DNA of 12,836 nt from Rhodobacteraceae bacterium UBA1943 (GCA_002336845.1 DDEX01000023.1:1-12836), one strand, 5' to 3'; positions 5,611 to 12,836 are shown, counted from the stretch's first letter. Notes: generated from the sequence alone by a model not told the origin. Translations and numbers: made by a program.

Positions 5611-7266
5611 TTACCGGCTGAACCGCTTGTACTTCACCCGCTTCGGCTCCAGTGCGTCCGGGCCCAGACGGCGGACCTTGTCGTCTTCATAGGCCTGGAA
5701 GTTGCCTTCGAACCATTCGACATGGGCATCGCCCTCGAATGCCAGAATGTGGGTGCAAAGGCGGTCTAGGAAGAAGCGGTCGTGGCTGATGATGATGGCA
5801 CAGCCAGCGAAATCCTCAATGGCGGATTCCAGGGCTTGCAGGGTTTCCACGTCAAGGTCGTTGGTCGGTTCGTCAAGCAGCAGCACGTTGCCGCCCGATT
5901 TCAGCAGCTTGGCCATGTGGACGCGGTTGCGCTCACCCCCGGACAGCAACCCGACCTTTTTCTGCTGGTCGGTGCCCTTGAAGTTGAAGGCGCCGGTATA
6001 GACGCGGCTGTTCATCTGCATGTCGCCCAGATGGATGATCTCGGCCCCGCCCGAGATTTCCTCCCAGACGTTCTTGTCGGGGTCGAGCGCGTCGCGGCTC
6101 TGATCCACATAGGCCAGCTTGACCGTGGTGCCCAGCGTGATGGTGCCTTCGTCGGGCTGTTCCTGCCCGGTGATCATGCGGAACAGGGTGGATTTGCCCG
6201 CGCCGTTCGGGCCGATGACGCCAACGATGGCCCCCGGCGGCACGGTGAACGAGAGGTTCTCGATCAACAGCTTGTCGCCCATGTGCTTTTTCAGGCCCTC
6301 GACCTCGATCACCTTGCTGCCCAGACGCTCGCCGTTGGGAATGATGATCTGCGCGGTCGAGGCGCGTTCCAGCACAGTCTGGCCCGCCATTTCGTTATAG
6401 CGCGCAATACGCGCCTTGCCCTTGGCCTGACGGGCCTTGGCGCCAGAGCGGATCCACTCCAGTTCCTTTTCCAGCGCCTTTTGCTTGGATTTGTCCTCGC
6501 GCGCTTCCTGCTGCATCCGCTTGGCCTTCTGGTCCAGCCAGGCGGAGTAGTTGCCTTCGTAGGGAATGCCGCGGCCGCGGTCGAGTTCCAGAATCCACGA
6601 GGTGATGTCATCCAGGAAATAGCGGTCGTGGGTGACGATCAGGATGGTGCCCTTATAGTCGATCAGGTGCTTTTGCAGCCAGGCGATCGACTCGGCGTCC
6701 AGGTGGTTGGTCGGTTCGTCCAAAAGCAGCATGTCGGGCTTTTCGAGCAGCAGCTTGCACAGGGCCACCCGGCGGCGTTCGCCCCCCGACAGGGTTTCGA
6801 CATCGGCGTCATCGGGCGGGCAGCGCAAGGCATCCATGGCAACGCCCACCGTCGCCTCCAGCTCCCACAGGTTTTCGGCGTCGATCTGGTCTTGCAGCGC
6901 GGCCATCTCGTCGGCCGTCTCGTCCGAATAGTTCATCGCCAGTTCGTTATAGCGTTCCAGCACGGCGGTCTGCTTGGCCACGCCCAGCATGACATTGCCC
7001 TTCACGTCCAGCGTGGGGTCAAGCTGCGGCTCCTGCGCCAGATAGCCGACCTTGGCGCCCTTGGCGGCCCAGGCCTCGCCTTTGAAATCCTTGTCGATGC
7101 CGGCCATGATCTTCAGCAGCGTGGATTTACCCGCGCCGTTCACGCCGACCACGCCGATCTTGACCCCTGGCAGGAAGTTCAGGTGGATATTCTCAAAGCA
7201 CTTCTTGCCGCCCGGATAGGTCTTGGAGACGTTCTCCATGTGATAGACGTATTGATAGCTGGCCAT
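5611..7266 (-). CDS. ettA: Energy-dependent translational throttle protein EttA (ABC-F)
   Basis: A 551-residue ABC-F ATPase without membrane segments. EttA binds the ribosomal E site and couples entry into elongation to the ATP/ADP ratio. The first ABC module has Walker A G41-V-N-G-A-G-K-S-T, signature L159-S-G-G-E-R-R-R and Walker B L-L-L-D-E184-P-T-N-H. The inter-domain linker (about 240-320) is rich in K, R and E with two helices, as expected. The second module has Walker A G352-P-N-G-A-G-K-S-T, signature L441-S-G-G-E-R-N-R and L-L-D-E466-P-T-N-D. The end A-L-E-P-K-R-V-K-Y-K-R matches E. coli EttA closely (about 555 residues). Start ATG 7266 has AGGAG at 7277-7273; the longer frame back to 7401 runs into the gene upstream. 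It converges with the Fic gene with only four bases between stops and no evident terminator hairpin. Confidence 0.95.
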   Translation of the reverse strand: MASYQYVYHMENVSKTYPGGKKCFENIHLNFLPGVKIGVVGVNGAGKSTLLKIMAGIDKDFKGEAWAAKGAKVGYLAQEPQLDPTLDVKGNVMLGVAKQTAVLERYNELAMNYSDETADEMAALQDQIDAENLWELEATVGVAMDALRCPPDDADVETLSGGERRRVALCKLLLEKPDMLLLDEPTNHLDAESIAWLQKHLIDYKGTILIVTHDRYFLDDITSWILELDRGRGIPYEGNYSAWLDQKAKRMQQEAREDKSKQKALEKELEWIRSGAKARQAKGKARIARYNEMAGQTVLERASTAQIIIPNGERLGSKVIEVEGLKKHMGDKLLIENLSFTVPPGAIVGVIGPNGAGKSTLFRMITGQEQPDEGTITLGTTVKLAYVDQSRDALDPDKNVWEEISGGAEIIHLGDMQMNSRVYTGAFNFKGTDQQKKVGLLSGGERNRVHMAKLLKSGGNVLLLDEPTNDLDVETLQALESAIEDFAGCAIIISHDRFFLDRLCTHILAFEGDAHVEWFEGNFQAYEDDKVRRLGPDALEPKRVKYKRFSR

Positions 7267-7294
7267 GGGCTGCTCCTGATCGCTGGTTGGCGCG

Positions 7295-7323
7295 TATGTA
7301 GCGGCCCCGCGCCTTGCCTGCAA
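7295..7323 (-). promoter_or_regulatory. Possible sigma-70-type promoter of ettA
   Basis: On the minus strand TTGCAG (7323-7318) and TACATA (7300-7295) are 17 bases apart in the 71-base gap between the MarR-GNAT stop and ettA. Both boxes are only partial matches to the consensus. Transcription would begin near 7288, about 22 bases before the ATG. Confidence 0.3.
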
Positions 7324-7337
7324 CGGTTGGTCTGGGG

Positions 7338-8216
7338 TCAGAGCGGCTTGGCGAACCAATGTGTCGCGGGAAATCCGGTATAGGGCGCGGTGGGGGCCCA
7401 TCCGCTGCGCTCATAAAGGGCAATCGCCTCGGGCAGGGCGGCGTTGGTATCCAGTTTCAGCGACCGATAGCCAAGGTCGCGGGCCGCATCCTCGACCGCG
7501 CGCATCAGGCGGCGGGCAAGGCCAAGGCCCCGCGCGGCAGGGTCAACCCACAGGCGCTTGACCTCGGCCACGCCCTCTTCCAGCGGCTTCAATGAAACAC
7601 AGCCCACAGGCAGCCTGTCGCACCAGGCCAGCAGGAAGGTGCCCTGCGGCGGGCGGAATTTCGCGGCCTCAGGGTCGGGGTCGGGAACATGGGCCGCCGT
7701 GATGCCGTCGATCTTATCCGCCAGCAGGGCGAAATAGGCGGCAAGGCAGGCGCGGGCGACAGGGTCGGCGGGATCGGCAGGGCGAATATCGATCCGCTCC
7801 GCATTTAACGTCACCGCCACAAGATCCATTGCCGCCAGCAGGGCGTCGCGGTGGCGCGGTGCGCGGGCCAGCATTCCTTCCGCCATCTGGTCGTTCAGCC
7901 GGTCATATTCGGCCCGTTCGGACTGACCCTTGGCGGTCAATGTGGCGCGGCGGCGGCGGCGGTCGGTGGGGTCGGGGGCAACCTCTGCCATTCCCTCGGC
8001 CTCAAGCCCGCGCAGAAGGCGGCTCATCAGCCCGGAATCCAGCGCCAGTTCGGCCCGCAGGTCGGCCACATCGCGCCCCTCCTCGCCAATCGCCCACAAG
8101 ACCCGCGCCGCACCCAGAGGGCGGCCCCGGCCAAGGAAAGACTCCTCCATTGCCCCGGTCTCTCGGGTCACGGCGCGGTTGAAACGACGGATGCGGGCAA
8201 GGTCGGATTGGCGCAT
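7338..8216 (-). CDS. MarR-type regulator fused to a GNAT acetyltransferase
   Basis: A 292-residue two-domain protein. Residues 1-140 are MarR-like: a winged helix with recognition region L59-D-S-G-L-M-S-R-L-L-R-G-L, followed by the wing D82-P-T-D-R-R-R-R-R. Residues 142-292 are a GNAT N-acetyltransferase domain, with the acetyl-CoA loop R229-G-L-G-L-A at the start of a helix and a C-terminal A-I-A-L-Y-E-R-S-G-W. MarR-GNAT fusions are a known architecture, in which the DNA-binding half probably controls its own or nearby genes while the other half acetylates a small amine or protein; neither ligand nor substrate can be read here. Two boxes matching TGACTTT(A/G)GTC lie just before the ATG and suggest autoregulation. 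No good Shine-Dalgarno precedes ATG 8216, so the message may be leaderless or nearly so. It is followed by ettA on the same strand. Confidence 0.85.
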   Translation of the reverse strand: MRQSDLARIRRFNRAVTRETGAMEESFLGRGRPLGAARVLWAIGEEGRDVADLRAELALDSGLMSRLLRGLEAEGMAEVAPDPTDRRRRRATLTAKGQSERAEYDRLNDQMAEGMLARAPRHRDALLAAMDLVAVTLNAERIDIRPADPADPVARACLAAYFALLADKIDGITAAHVPDPDPEAAKFRPPQGTFLLAWCDRLPVGCVSLKPLEEGVAEVKRLWVDPAARGLGLARRLMRAVEDAARDLGYRSLKLDTNAALPEAIALYERSGWAPTAPYTGFPATHWFAKPL

Positions 8217-8219
8217 TAC

Positions 8220-8253
8220 TGACTTTGGTCTGGTTATTGAATGACTTTAGTCA
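8220..8253 (-). promoter_or_regulatory. Twin operator-like boxes for the MarR-GNAT regulator
   Basis: TGACTTTAGTCA (8242-8253) is a palindrome of TGACT/AGTCA around two bases. TGACTTTGGTCT (8220-8231) repeats it with two changes. Box starts are 22 bases apart, about two turns of the helix, so two dimers could bind the same face. The nearer box ends three bases from the start codon of the MarR-GNAT gene. Occupancy there would block transcription or initiation of that gene, and the site could also affect the divergent nadD. Confidence 0.55.
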
Positions 8254-8271
8254 GATAATTTCCCGGCGCAA

Positions 8272-8321
8272 GCCCCTTCATCTTGGCATAAATATCCTGG
8301 GGTCCGGGGGCTAGCCCCCGG
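8272..8321 (-). repeat. Copy 1 of the hairpin-AGGATATTTAT repeat
   Basis: A perfect 18-base palindrome, CCGGGGGCTAGCCCCCGG (8304-8321), is followed on the minus strand by ACCCC and AGGATATTTATGCCAAGATG, reaching about 8272. The same layout occurs after lysS. Sequences of this kind are, from memory, scattered through Rhodobacteraceae genomes. This copy lies between two divergent genes and so ends no visible gene. It points toward the MarR-GNAT gene and could act as an upstream attenuator, or be simply a repeat. Confidence 0.6.
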
Positions 8322-8354
8322 CGGCTGGCCCTTCCGTCCCGACATCAACTTTTC

Positions 8355-8383
8355 TTGACAGTTGCCGCGGCCCCCCCGAAACA
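8355..8383 (+). promoter_or_regulatory. Possible promoter of nadD
   Basis: A perfect -35 box TTGACA lies at 8355-8360. At the normal 17-base spacing the -10 position reads GAAACA (8378-8383), which is a poor match. The location, 35 to 60 bases before the nadD start and just past the repeat, is suitable. Supported by the -35 box only. Confidence 0.25.
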
Positions 8384-8417
8384 GGCGCGAGGGGCAGGCA
8401 ACAAGGAGGCCCGGCAG

Positions 8418-9044
8418 ATGCGGCAGGGCTTTCCGGTGGCGGTTCCGGGCATGGTCATCGGCCTTCTGGGCGGGTCGTTCGACCCCGCGCATGAAGGCCA
8501 CGCCCATATCACGCGTGAGGCGTTGAAACGGCTGGGGCTGGATCAGGTCTGGTGGCTGGTGACGCCCGCGAACCCCTTGAAGGCCCGCCAGCCTGCGCCG
8601 ATGGCCGACCGGCTGGCGCGGGCACGTCAGGTGATGCAACACCCGCGCGTGAAAATCACCGAGCTGGAGACCCACCTTGGCACAAGGCTGACGGCGGATA
8701 CCATCCGGCAGCTTCGGCTGATCTATCCCGGCGTTACCTTTGTCTGGCTGATGGGCGCCGACAATCTGGTGCAGTTTCACAAATGGGCACGCTGGCGCGA
8801 GATTTTGAACGACGTGCCGGTGGCGGTGCTGGCGCGGCCGGGTAGCGGCGTTGCGGCGCGGCTGTCGGTGGCGGCACGGACCTATGGCAGCCACCGGGTG
8901 ACGCGCGGCAAGGCGCTTGCCTTTGATCCGCCGCCCTCGTGGTATTTCGTCGATCTGCCGATGAACGACGCCTCTTCCACCGAAATCCGCGCGCGGGGGG
9001 GGTGGAAAAGCGGCCCGGCCCCGGTGCGGACCACAAAGCCGTGA
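8418..9044 (+). CDS. nadD: Nicotinate-nucleotide adenylyltransferase NadD
   Basis: A 208-residue cytoplasmic enzyme that joins nicotinate mononucleotide and ATP to give deamido-NAD, the step before NAD synthetase. The nucleotidyltransferase motif G18-G-S-F-D-P-A-H25-E-G-H28 is complete. W-W-L-V-T-P-A-N-P-L-K and G-A-D-N-L substrate loops follow, and the C-terminal S186-S-T-E-I-R closes the ATP site. Length agrees with the family (about 190-220). Start ATG 8418 is fixed by AAGGAGG at 8403-8409; a later ATG (8451) lies right before the first strand and would lose the usual short N-terminal extension. dacB follows after 56 bases on the same strand and may be co-transcribed. The last 15 residues are low-complexity and include a run of eight G (8995-9002), a possible error or slippage point. 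Confidence 0.92.
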   Translation: MRQGFPVAVPGMVIGLLGGSFDPAHEGHAHITREALKRLGLDQVWWLVTPANPLKARQPAPMADRLARARQVMQHPRVKITELETHLGTRLTADTIRQLRLIYPGVTFVWLMGADNLVQFHKWARWREILNDVPVAVLARPGSGVAARLSVAARTYGSHRVTRGKALAFDPPPSWYFVDLPMNDASSTEIRARGGWKSGPAPVRTTKP

Positions 9045-9100
9045 GCGCTGCTTGATCGGCGCGCCGCTGCCCGTTAGGCAAAGGGCGCGGAGGTGGAATC

Positions 9101-10600
9101 GTGACCCATGACCTGACTCGCCGTGGCCTGCTGGCCGCGCTGATGGCCAGCGTGGCCACCCCGTTGTTTGCCGAGGCGCCCAGAACCTCGCAGCGGCCCT
9201 TGCCGCGTGGCCAGAGCGCGCAGGTGGCAACCCCGGTTGCAGCAGCCCCGCAGGCCGGTCTGGCCGATCTGGTGGCCGCCGCCGATCTGGGCGGGGCAAC
9301 ATCGGTGGTGGTGCTGGATGCGCGGACGGGTGAGGTGCTGGAAGGCTTTGCCCCAGAAACTGCCTTACCGCCCGCCAGCGTGGCCAAAACCATCACTTCA
9401 TTGTTCGCGCTGGAAAAGCTGGGGCCAGACCATCGGTTTTCAACCCGGATTCTGGCCACCGGCCCCGTTGTCAACGGCGTGGTTCAGGGCGATCTGATCC
9501 TTGCGGGTGGGGGCGACCCCACGCTGGGCACCGATGACCTGGGCGACATGGCCGCGCGATTGAAGGCGCGCGGAGTGCGGGGGCTGACCGGGCGCTATCT
9601 GGCCTGGGACGGTGCCTTGCCAAGGATCGAGCGGATCGCGGCGGACCAGCCCGATCATGTCGGCTATGATCCCGGACTGTCGGGGCTGATCCTCAACTTT
9701 GGCCGGGTCTATTTCGAATGGAAGCGGGCGGGCACCGGCTATAATCTGTCGATGGATGCGCGGGGAGAGCGGTTTGCGCCGCAGATCGACCTGACACGGA
9801 TGAAGGTGGAAAACCGCGAGGCACCGCTGTTCACCTATCGCCTTGGTCAATCGACCGAGGATTGGACGGTGGCACGCTCCGCGCTTGGTGCCGATGGCAG
9901 CCGCTGGCTGCCGGTGCGCCGGGCCGGGCCCTATGTGGCCGAGGCGTTCCGCGGCCTCTGCGCAATGCAGGGCATCACCCTGCCGCAGCCAGAGATTGTG
10001 GCGGCGCTGCCTGACGGAAAGGAACTGGTTCGCAAGGACAGCGAACCCTTGGCCGTGGTGCTGCGCGGAATGCTGCGCTGGTCCACCAACATCACCGCCG
10101 AAGCGGTGGGCCTTGGCACCAGCCAAGCCGCAAGTCTGGCTGTATCGGGACAGGTAATGACCGATTGGGCCAAAGCCAATCTGGACCATCCCGGCGATTT
10201 CGTGGATCATTCGGGCCTTGGCTCGCAGTCGCGCGTCACGGCGCTGGGTATGGCGCGGGCGCTGGTGGCGGGGCGGGCGCGACCGAACGGCGCACATCTG
10301 CCCGGCATCCTGCGCGAATTCGGGCTGGTGGACGACAAGGGCAAGGCGATGAAGGACAGCAAGGTCCGGGTCCGGGCCAAGACCGGCACGCTGAACTTTA
10401 CCTCTGGCCTTGCCGGGTTCATCCAACCGCCCGCCGGGCGCGAACTGGCCTTTGCGATCTTCTCCTCGGATATAGACCGCCGCGCCGCCCTGCCGATGGC
10501 CGACCGTGAGGAACCGCTTGGCGGCAAGCCCTGGCTGAAACGGGCCCGCCGGTTGCAGGCGCAGCTTCTGCGGCGCTGGGCAGAAAGTTATTGCGCCTGA
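9101..10600 (+). CDS. dacB: D-alanyl-D-alanine carboxypeptidase/endopeptidase, PBP4 type
   Basis: A 499-residue low-molecular-weight class C penicillin-binding protein (peptidase S13). It trims or cuts D-Ala-containing peptides of peptidoglycan in the periplasm. The N-terminus T6-R-R-G-L-L followed by a hydrophobic stretch and A-E-A looks like a twin-arginine (Tat) signal. All three active-site motifs are present: S93-V-A-K96, S328-T-N330 and K427-T-G429. The roughly 200 residues between the first two hold the inserted domains typical of PBP4. GTG 9101 is the start, preceded by GGAGGTGG at 9089-9096; the nearby ATG (9108) is out of frame. It lies 56 bases after nadD. A hairpin directly after its stop probably ends the message. 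Confidence 0.92.
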   Translation: MTHDLTRRGLLAALMASVATPLFAEAPRTSQRPLPRGQSAQVATPVAAAPQAGLADLVAAADLGGATSVVVLDARTGEVLEGFAPETALPPASVAKTITSLFALEKLGPDHRFSTRILATGPVVNGVVQGDLILAGGGDPTLGTDDLGDMAARLKARGVRGLTGRYLAWDGALPRIERIAADQPDHVGYDPGLSGLILNFGRVYFEWKRAGTGYNLSMDARGERFAPQIDLTRMKVENREAPLFTYRLGQSTEDWTVARSALGADGSRWLPVRRAGPYVAEAFRGLCAMQGITLPQPEIVAALPDGKELVRKDSEPLAVVLRGMLRWSTNITAEAVGLGTSQAASLAVSGQVMTDWAKANLDHPGDFVDHSGLGSQSRVTALGMARALVAGRARPNGAHLPGILREFGLVDDKGKAMKDSKVRVRAKTGTLNFTSGLAGFIQPPAGRELAFAIFSSDIDRRAALPMADREEPLGGKPWLKRARRLQAQLLRRWAESYCA

Positions 10601-10661
10601 CACTGCGGCGCTCGCCCCAGTGTTGAAGCCTCCTCCCTTCCGTACGGGGGGAGGGGAGGAG
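10600..10661 (+). terminator. Two hairpins between dacB and the TerB-like gene
   Basis: Hairpin one starts at the last base of the dacB stop: ACACTG (10600-10605) pairs with CAGTGT (10618-10623), with GGC/GCC inside. Hairpin two: CTCCTCCC (10630-10637) pairs with GGGAGGAG (10654-10661), with the palindrome CCGTACGG (10640-10647) within its loop. Neither is followed by a clear T run, so termination is inferred from position between convergent genes; they could serve both directions. Confidence 0.45.
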
Positions 10662-10674
10662 CCATGGGGCGGCG

Positions 10675-11091
10675 TCAGCGCATATGCCGCACCCTTGCAC
10701 CCCATTCGATGGCGGCGGCGTGCAGCCGGTCTATCTGCAATTCGTCCCGTACCTCTTCCAGCATCCGCAGTTCGGTCTGGTTGTGCAGCCCATCGGCGGT
10801 AACGACATCGCAGGCCAGCGCATAGGCGGTTTCATACAGCCGCTCCGGCAGCGCCTCGCGGATCAGGCCGAACAGGGCATCCAGCCCGTCCTCTTCCTCG
10901 AACAGGTCGAACACGATCTGGCTGATCCGGCGCAGGCGGTCGGCATCGTAATCGGCAAAGACCGGCATGTGGTTTATCATGCGGGTAATCGCCACCAGCT
11001 CGGCTGTGCGCATGTTCTGGTCCGAGGCCGAGCAGGCCACCATCACGGCAATCAGCGCATCCTGGGGCGACATCGGGGGGGTATCGGGCAT
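10675..11091 (-). CDS. TerB-fold (tellurite-resistance-like) protein
   Basis: A 138-residue cytoplasmic, all-helical protein of the TerB family (COG3793). The most typical part is V-T-A-D-G97-L-H-N-Q-T-E-L-R-M-L (about 94-108), a repeat-like acidic helix pair expected to bind metal. An earlier A-S-D-Q-N-M-R-T-A-E-L (22-32) matches the first half of the fold. TerB proteins are linked to metal and membrane stress, but there are no other ter genes here, so tellurite resistance should not be assumed. AGGAGG sits five bases before ATG 11091. The gene is divergent from lysS (107 bases between starts) and convergent with dacB. Confidence 0.8.
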   Translation of the reverse strand: MPDTPPMSPQDALIAVMVACSASDQNMRTAELVAITRMINHMPVFADYDADRLRRISQIVFDLFEEEDGLDALFGLIREALPERLYETAYALACDVVTADGLHNQTELRMLEEVRDELQIDRLHAAAIEWGARVRHMR

Positions 11092-11120
11092 CTATTCCTC
11101 CTGCTTCGGGCGGCAGATTA

Positions 11121-11149
11121 TTGACGCCCCGCCGGGGGGGCAATAGAGG
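11121..11149 (+). promoter_or_regulatory. Candidate sigma-70-type promoter of lysS
   Basis: TTGACG (11121-11126) and TAGAGG (11144-11149) are 17 bases apart; the -35 matches five of six consensus bases, the -10 about three. Transcription would start near 11157, giving a leader of about 40 bases. A palindrome overlaps the -10 and start region. Confidence 0.35.
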
Positions 11150-11159
11150 ACCATGGTCC
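11148..11159. promoter_or_regulatory. 12-base palindrome in the lysS upstream region
   Basis: GGACCATGGTCC is a perfect inverted repeat covering the presumed -10 and start of transcription. A small hairpin, CAGGC (11162-11166) with GCCTG (11172-11176), follows in the leader. It might bind a repressor dimer; no regulator is identified. Confidence 0.25.
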
Positions 11160-11198
11160 GACAGGCACGGGGCCTGCCGGGGGTTTGAGGATTTGGCA

Positions 11199-12779
11199 AT
11201 GACCACCCTGCGCGATGCGGCAATGAAATCGAAGGCCTGGCCCTTTGAAGAGGCGCGCGCGCTGCTCAAACGCTATGAGAAAAAAGACCCCGAAAAGGGC
11301 TATGTCCTGTTCGAGACCGGCTATGGCCCCTCGGGCCTGCCGCATATCGGCACCTTTGGCGAGGTGGCGCGCACGACGATGATCCGCCGCGCGTTCGAGA
11401 TCATTTCCGACATCCCGACCCGGCTCTTCTGCTTTTCCGACGATCTGGACGGAATGCGCAAAGTGCCCGAGAATGTTCCGAACCAGGCGCTGCTGAAGGC
11501 GAACATCCAAAAACCCCTGACATCGGTTCCCGACCCGTTCGAGGAATTCCCCAGCTTTGGCGATCACAACAACGCCATGCTGCGCCGGTTCCTCGACACC
11601 TTCGGGTTCGAGTATGAATTCTTCTCGGCGACCCAGTTCTACAAATCGGGCCAGTTCGACGACACGCTGCGGTTGGCCGCCGAACGCTATGACCAGATCA
11701 TGGCGATCATGCTGGCATCCTTGCGCGAGGAGCGCCAGCAGACCTATTCCTGCTTCCTGCCGATCCACCCCGAAACGGGGCGGGTGCTGTATGTCCCGAT
11801 CAAGAATGTCGATGCCAAACGCGGTGAGATCACCTTTGACGACGAGGATGGCCGCGAATGGACGCTGCCCGTCACCGGCGGCCATGTGAAGCTGCAATGG
11901 AAGCCCGACTTCGGTGCCCGCTGGGCCGCGCTGGGGGTGGATTTCGAGATGTATGGCAAGGACCATTCCACCAACACGCCGATCTATGACGGTATCTGCG
12001 AGGTGTTGGGCGGCAAGAAGCCGAACCATTTCACCTACGAGTTGTTCCTCGATTTCGAGGGCCAGAAGATTTCCAAGTCGAAGGGCAACGGCCTGACCAT
12101 CGACGAATGGCTGACCTATGCGGCGTCGGAATCTCTGTCCTACTTCATGTATCAGAAACCCAAGACGGCCAAGCGGCTGTGGTGGGACGTGATCCCCAAG
12201 GCGGTGGACGAATACCACCAACAACTCAAGGCTTACCCGACGCAGGACATTGACCAGCAGGTCAACAATCCGGTGTTCCACATCCACAACGGCAAGCCGC
12301 CCGAAAGCCATATGGTCGTGCCTTTTGCGATGCTGCTCAACCTTGCTTCGGTGGCAGGAGCCAAAGATGCCAAGGGCCTCTGGGGCTTCATCAAGCGTTA
12401 CGCGCCCGAAGCCAGCCCCGAAAAGAACCCCGATCTTGACGCCGCAGCCGGATACGCCGTGCGCTATTTCGCCGACAAGATCGCGCCGACGCGCAGCTTT
12501 CGCCTGCCGACCGACAAGGAACGCACCGCCATTGAGGACCTCAAGGCTCGTCTTCTGGGGCACGAAGGCAGCCACAGCGACGAAGAATTGCAGAACATCT
12601 GCTATGCGGTCGGCAAAGACCACGCCTTCGACCCGCTGCGCGACTGGTTCAAGGCGCTGTATGAGGTGCTGCTGGGCGCCAGCGAAGGCCCGCGCTTTGG
12701 CGGGTTCATCGCGCTTTATGGCGTGCCGGAAACAGTGGCGCTGATCGACCGGGCGCTGGCGGGCGAGTTGGTGGCCTGA
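11199..12779 (+). CDS. lysS: Lysyl-tRNA synthetase, class I
   Basis: A 526-residue enzyme that charges tRNA-Lys. It is the class I (archaeal-type) form, used by a minority of bacteria including many alphaproteobacteria and spirochaetes, and is unrelated to the usual class II LysRS. The nucleotide-binding signature is G43-P-S-G-L-P-H49-I-G51-T and the second signature is K290-I-S-K-S294. D-D-L-D-G-M-R and the Y-G-K-D-H-S block, both typical of the family, are present, and the C-terminal helical tRNA-anticodon part ends in L-A-G-E-L-V-A. Start ATG 11199 (MTTLRDAAM) has GAGG at 11187-11190; a longer frame back to 11121 would begin inside the promoter. Length is normal. Transcribed alone, divergent from the TerB-like gene, and ended by a strong hairpin. 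Confidence 0.95.
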   Translation: MTTLRDAAMKSKAWPFEEARALLKRYEKKDPEKGYVLFETGYGPSGLPHIGTFGEVARTTMIRRAFEIISDIPTRLFCFSDDLDGMRKVPENVPNQALLKANIQKPLTSVPDPFEEFPSFGDHNNAMLRRFLDTFGFEYEFFSATQFYKSGQFDDTLRLAAERYDQIMAIMLASLREERQQTYSCFLPIHPETGRVLYVPIKNVDAKRGEITFDDEDGREWTLPVTGGHVKLQWKPDFGARWAALGVDFEMYGKDHSTNTPIYDGICEVLGGKKPNHFTYELFLDFEGQKISKSKGNGLTIDEWLTYAASESLSYFMYQKPKTAKRLWWDVIPKAVDEYHQQLKAYPTQDIDQQVNNPVFHIHNGKPPESHMVVPFAMLLNLASVAGAKDAKGLWGFIKRYAPEASPEKNPDLDAAAGYAVRYFADKIAPTRSFRLPTDKERTAIEDLKARLLGHEGSHSDEELQNICYAVGKDHAFDPLRDWFKALYEVLLGASEGPRFGGFIALYGVPETVALIDRALAGELVA

Positions 12780-12790
12780 TCTTGCAAAAG

Positions 12791-12811
12791 CCGGGGGTTT
12801 CACACCCCCGG
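12791..12811 (+). terminator. Terminator hairpin of lysS
   Basis: CCGGGGGT (12791-12798) pairs perfectly with ACCCCCGG (12804-12811) around loop TTCAC, 11 bases after the lysS stop. There is no T run straight after the stem; the A+T-rich GGATATTTAT begins 10 bases later. Position and stability still favour transcript termination or 3' end protection. Confidence 0.6.
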
Positions 12812-12836
12812 ACCCCCCGAGGATATTTATAGACAG
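12791..12836 (+). repeat. Copy 2 of the hairpin-AGGATATTTAT repeat, cut by the window end
   Basis: The lysS hairpin is followed by ACCCCCCG and AGGATATTTATAGACAG. Apart from loop sequence and three extra bases (CCG), the core CCCCCGGACCCC...AGGATATTTAT is the same as copy 1 at 8272-8321 on the other strand. The element probably continues past the window. Confidence 0.6.

Noticed and set aside
5782..7383. Open frame of 533 codons antisense to ettA
   Set aside because: Wholly opposite a certain EttA gene; its L, V, H, Q-rich product reflects reversed coding sequence.
9440..10705. Open frame of 421 codons antisense to dacB
   Set aside because: Opposite a PBP4 gene with all three catalytic motifs; no start signal or domain seen.
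10675..11091. Tellurite-resistance locus
   Set aside because: Only a lone TerB-fold gene is present; no terC, terD, terA or other partners lie in the window.
11118..12803. Open frame of 561 codons antisense to lysS
   Set aside because: It mirrors the full length of a clear class I LysRS gene; long antisense frames are expected at this G+C content and the product shows no recognisable family.

Overview
The window looks like chromosome from an alphaproteobacterium of the Rhodobacteraceae (Rhodobacter/Paracoccus relatives). It is about two-thirds G+C. It carries a class I lysyl-tRNA synthetase and NrsF-type membrane anti-sigma proteins. It also has two copies of a hairpin followed by AGGATATTTAT, a repeat I recall as common in that family. 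All identifications rest on reading the translated sequence; no database search was run.

Layout. 1-1221: tail of one NrsF-like protein, then an exported YHS-domain protein and a complete NrsF-family anti-sigma protein, behind a candidate ECF sigma promoter (GTAACG-N16-CGAA). 1248-2870 (-): acetolactate-synthase-like thiamine diphosphate enzyme with a terminator overlapping its stop. 2957-3760 (+): exported LpqC/PHB-depolymerase-like esterase. 3780-4274 (-): four-helix membrane protein I do not recognise. About 4400-5606: an A+T-richer insert with structured, largely gene-free DNA, then a two-gene unit: a 71-aa small protein and a Fic-domain protein. 5611-7266 (-): EttA translation factor. 7338-8216 (-): MarR-GNAT fusion regulator with twin operator-like boxes over its start. 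8418-9044 and 9101-10600 (+): NadD (NAD synthesis) and a PBP4-type D-Ala-D-Ala carboxypeptidase. 10675-11091 (-): TerB-fold protein. 11199-12779 (+): class I lysyl-tRNA synthetase, ending in a terminator repeat.

How parts work together. yhs-nrsF, with another NrsF-like end just upstream, looks like part of an ECF sigma/anti-sigma stress module; the sigma gene itself would lie to the left, outside the window. The Fic unit looks like a horizontally acquired toxin-antitoxin-style pair placed 4 bases from the ettA stop. The rest is mainly housekeeping: translation (ettA, lysS), NAD synthesis (nadD) and cell wall (dacB).

The most interesting observation is that the Fic protein keeps a complete (I/E)GNGRTAR nucleotide-binding loop, but the catalytic histidine of the Fic motif is leucine (codon CTC at 5328-5330, one base from CAC). 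Its small partner has a motif resembling the Fic-inhibitory motif, with glycine where the inhibitory glutamate belongs. Other points are the candidate ECF promoters, the repeated NrsF end, the MarR operator pair, and a run of ten C in the thiamine enzyme gene.
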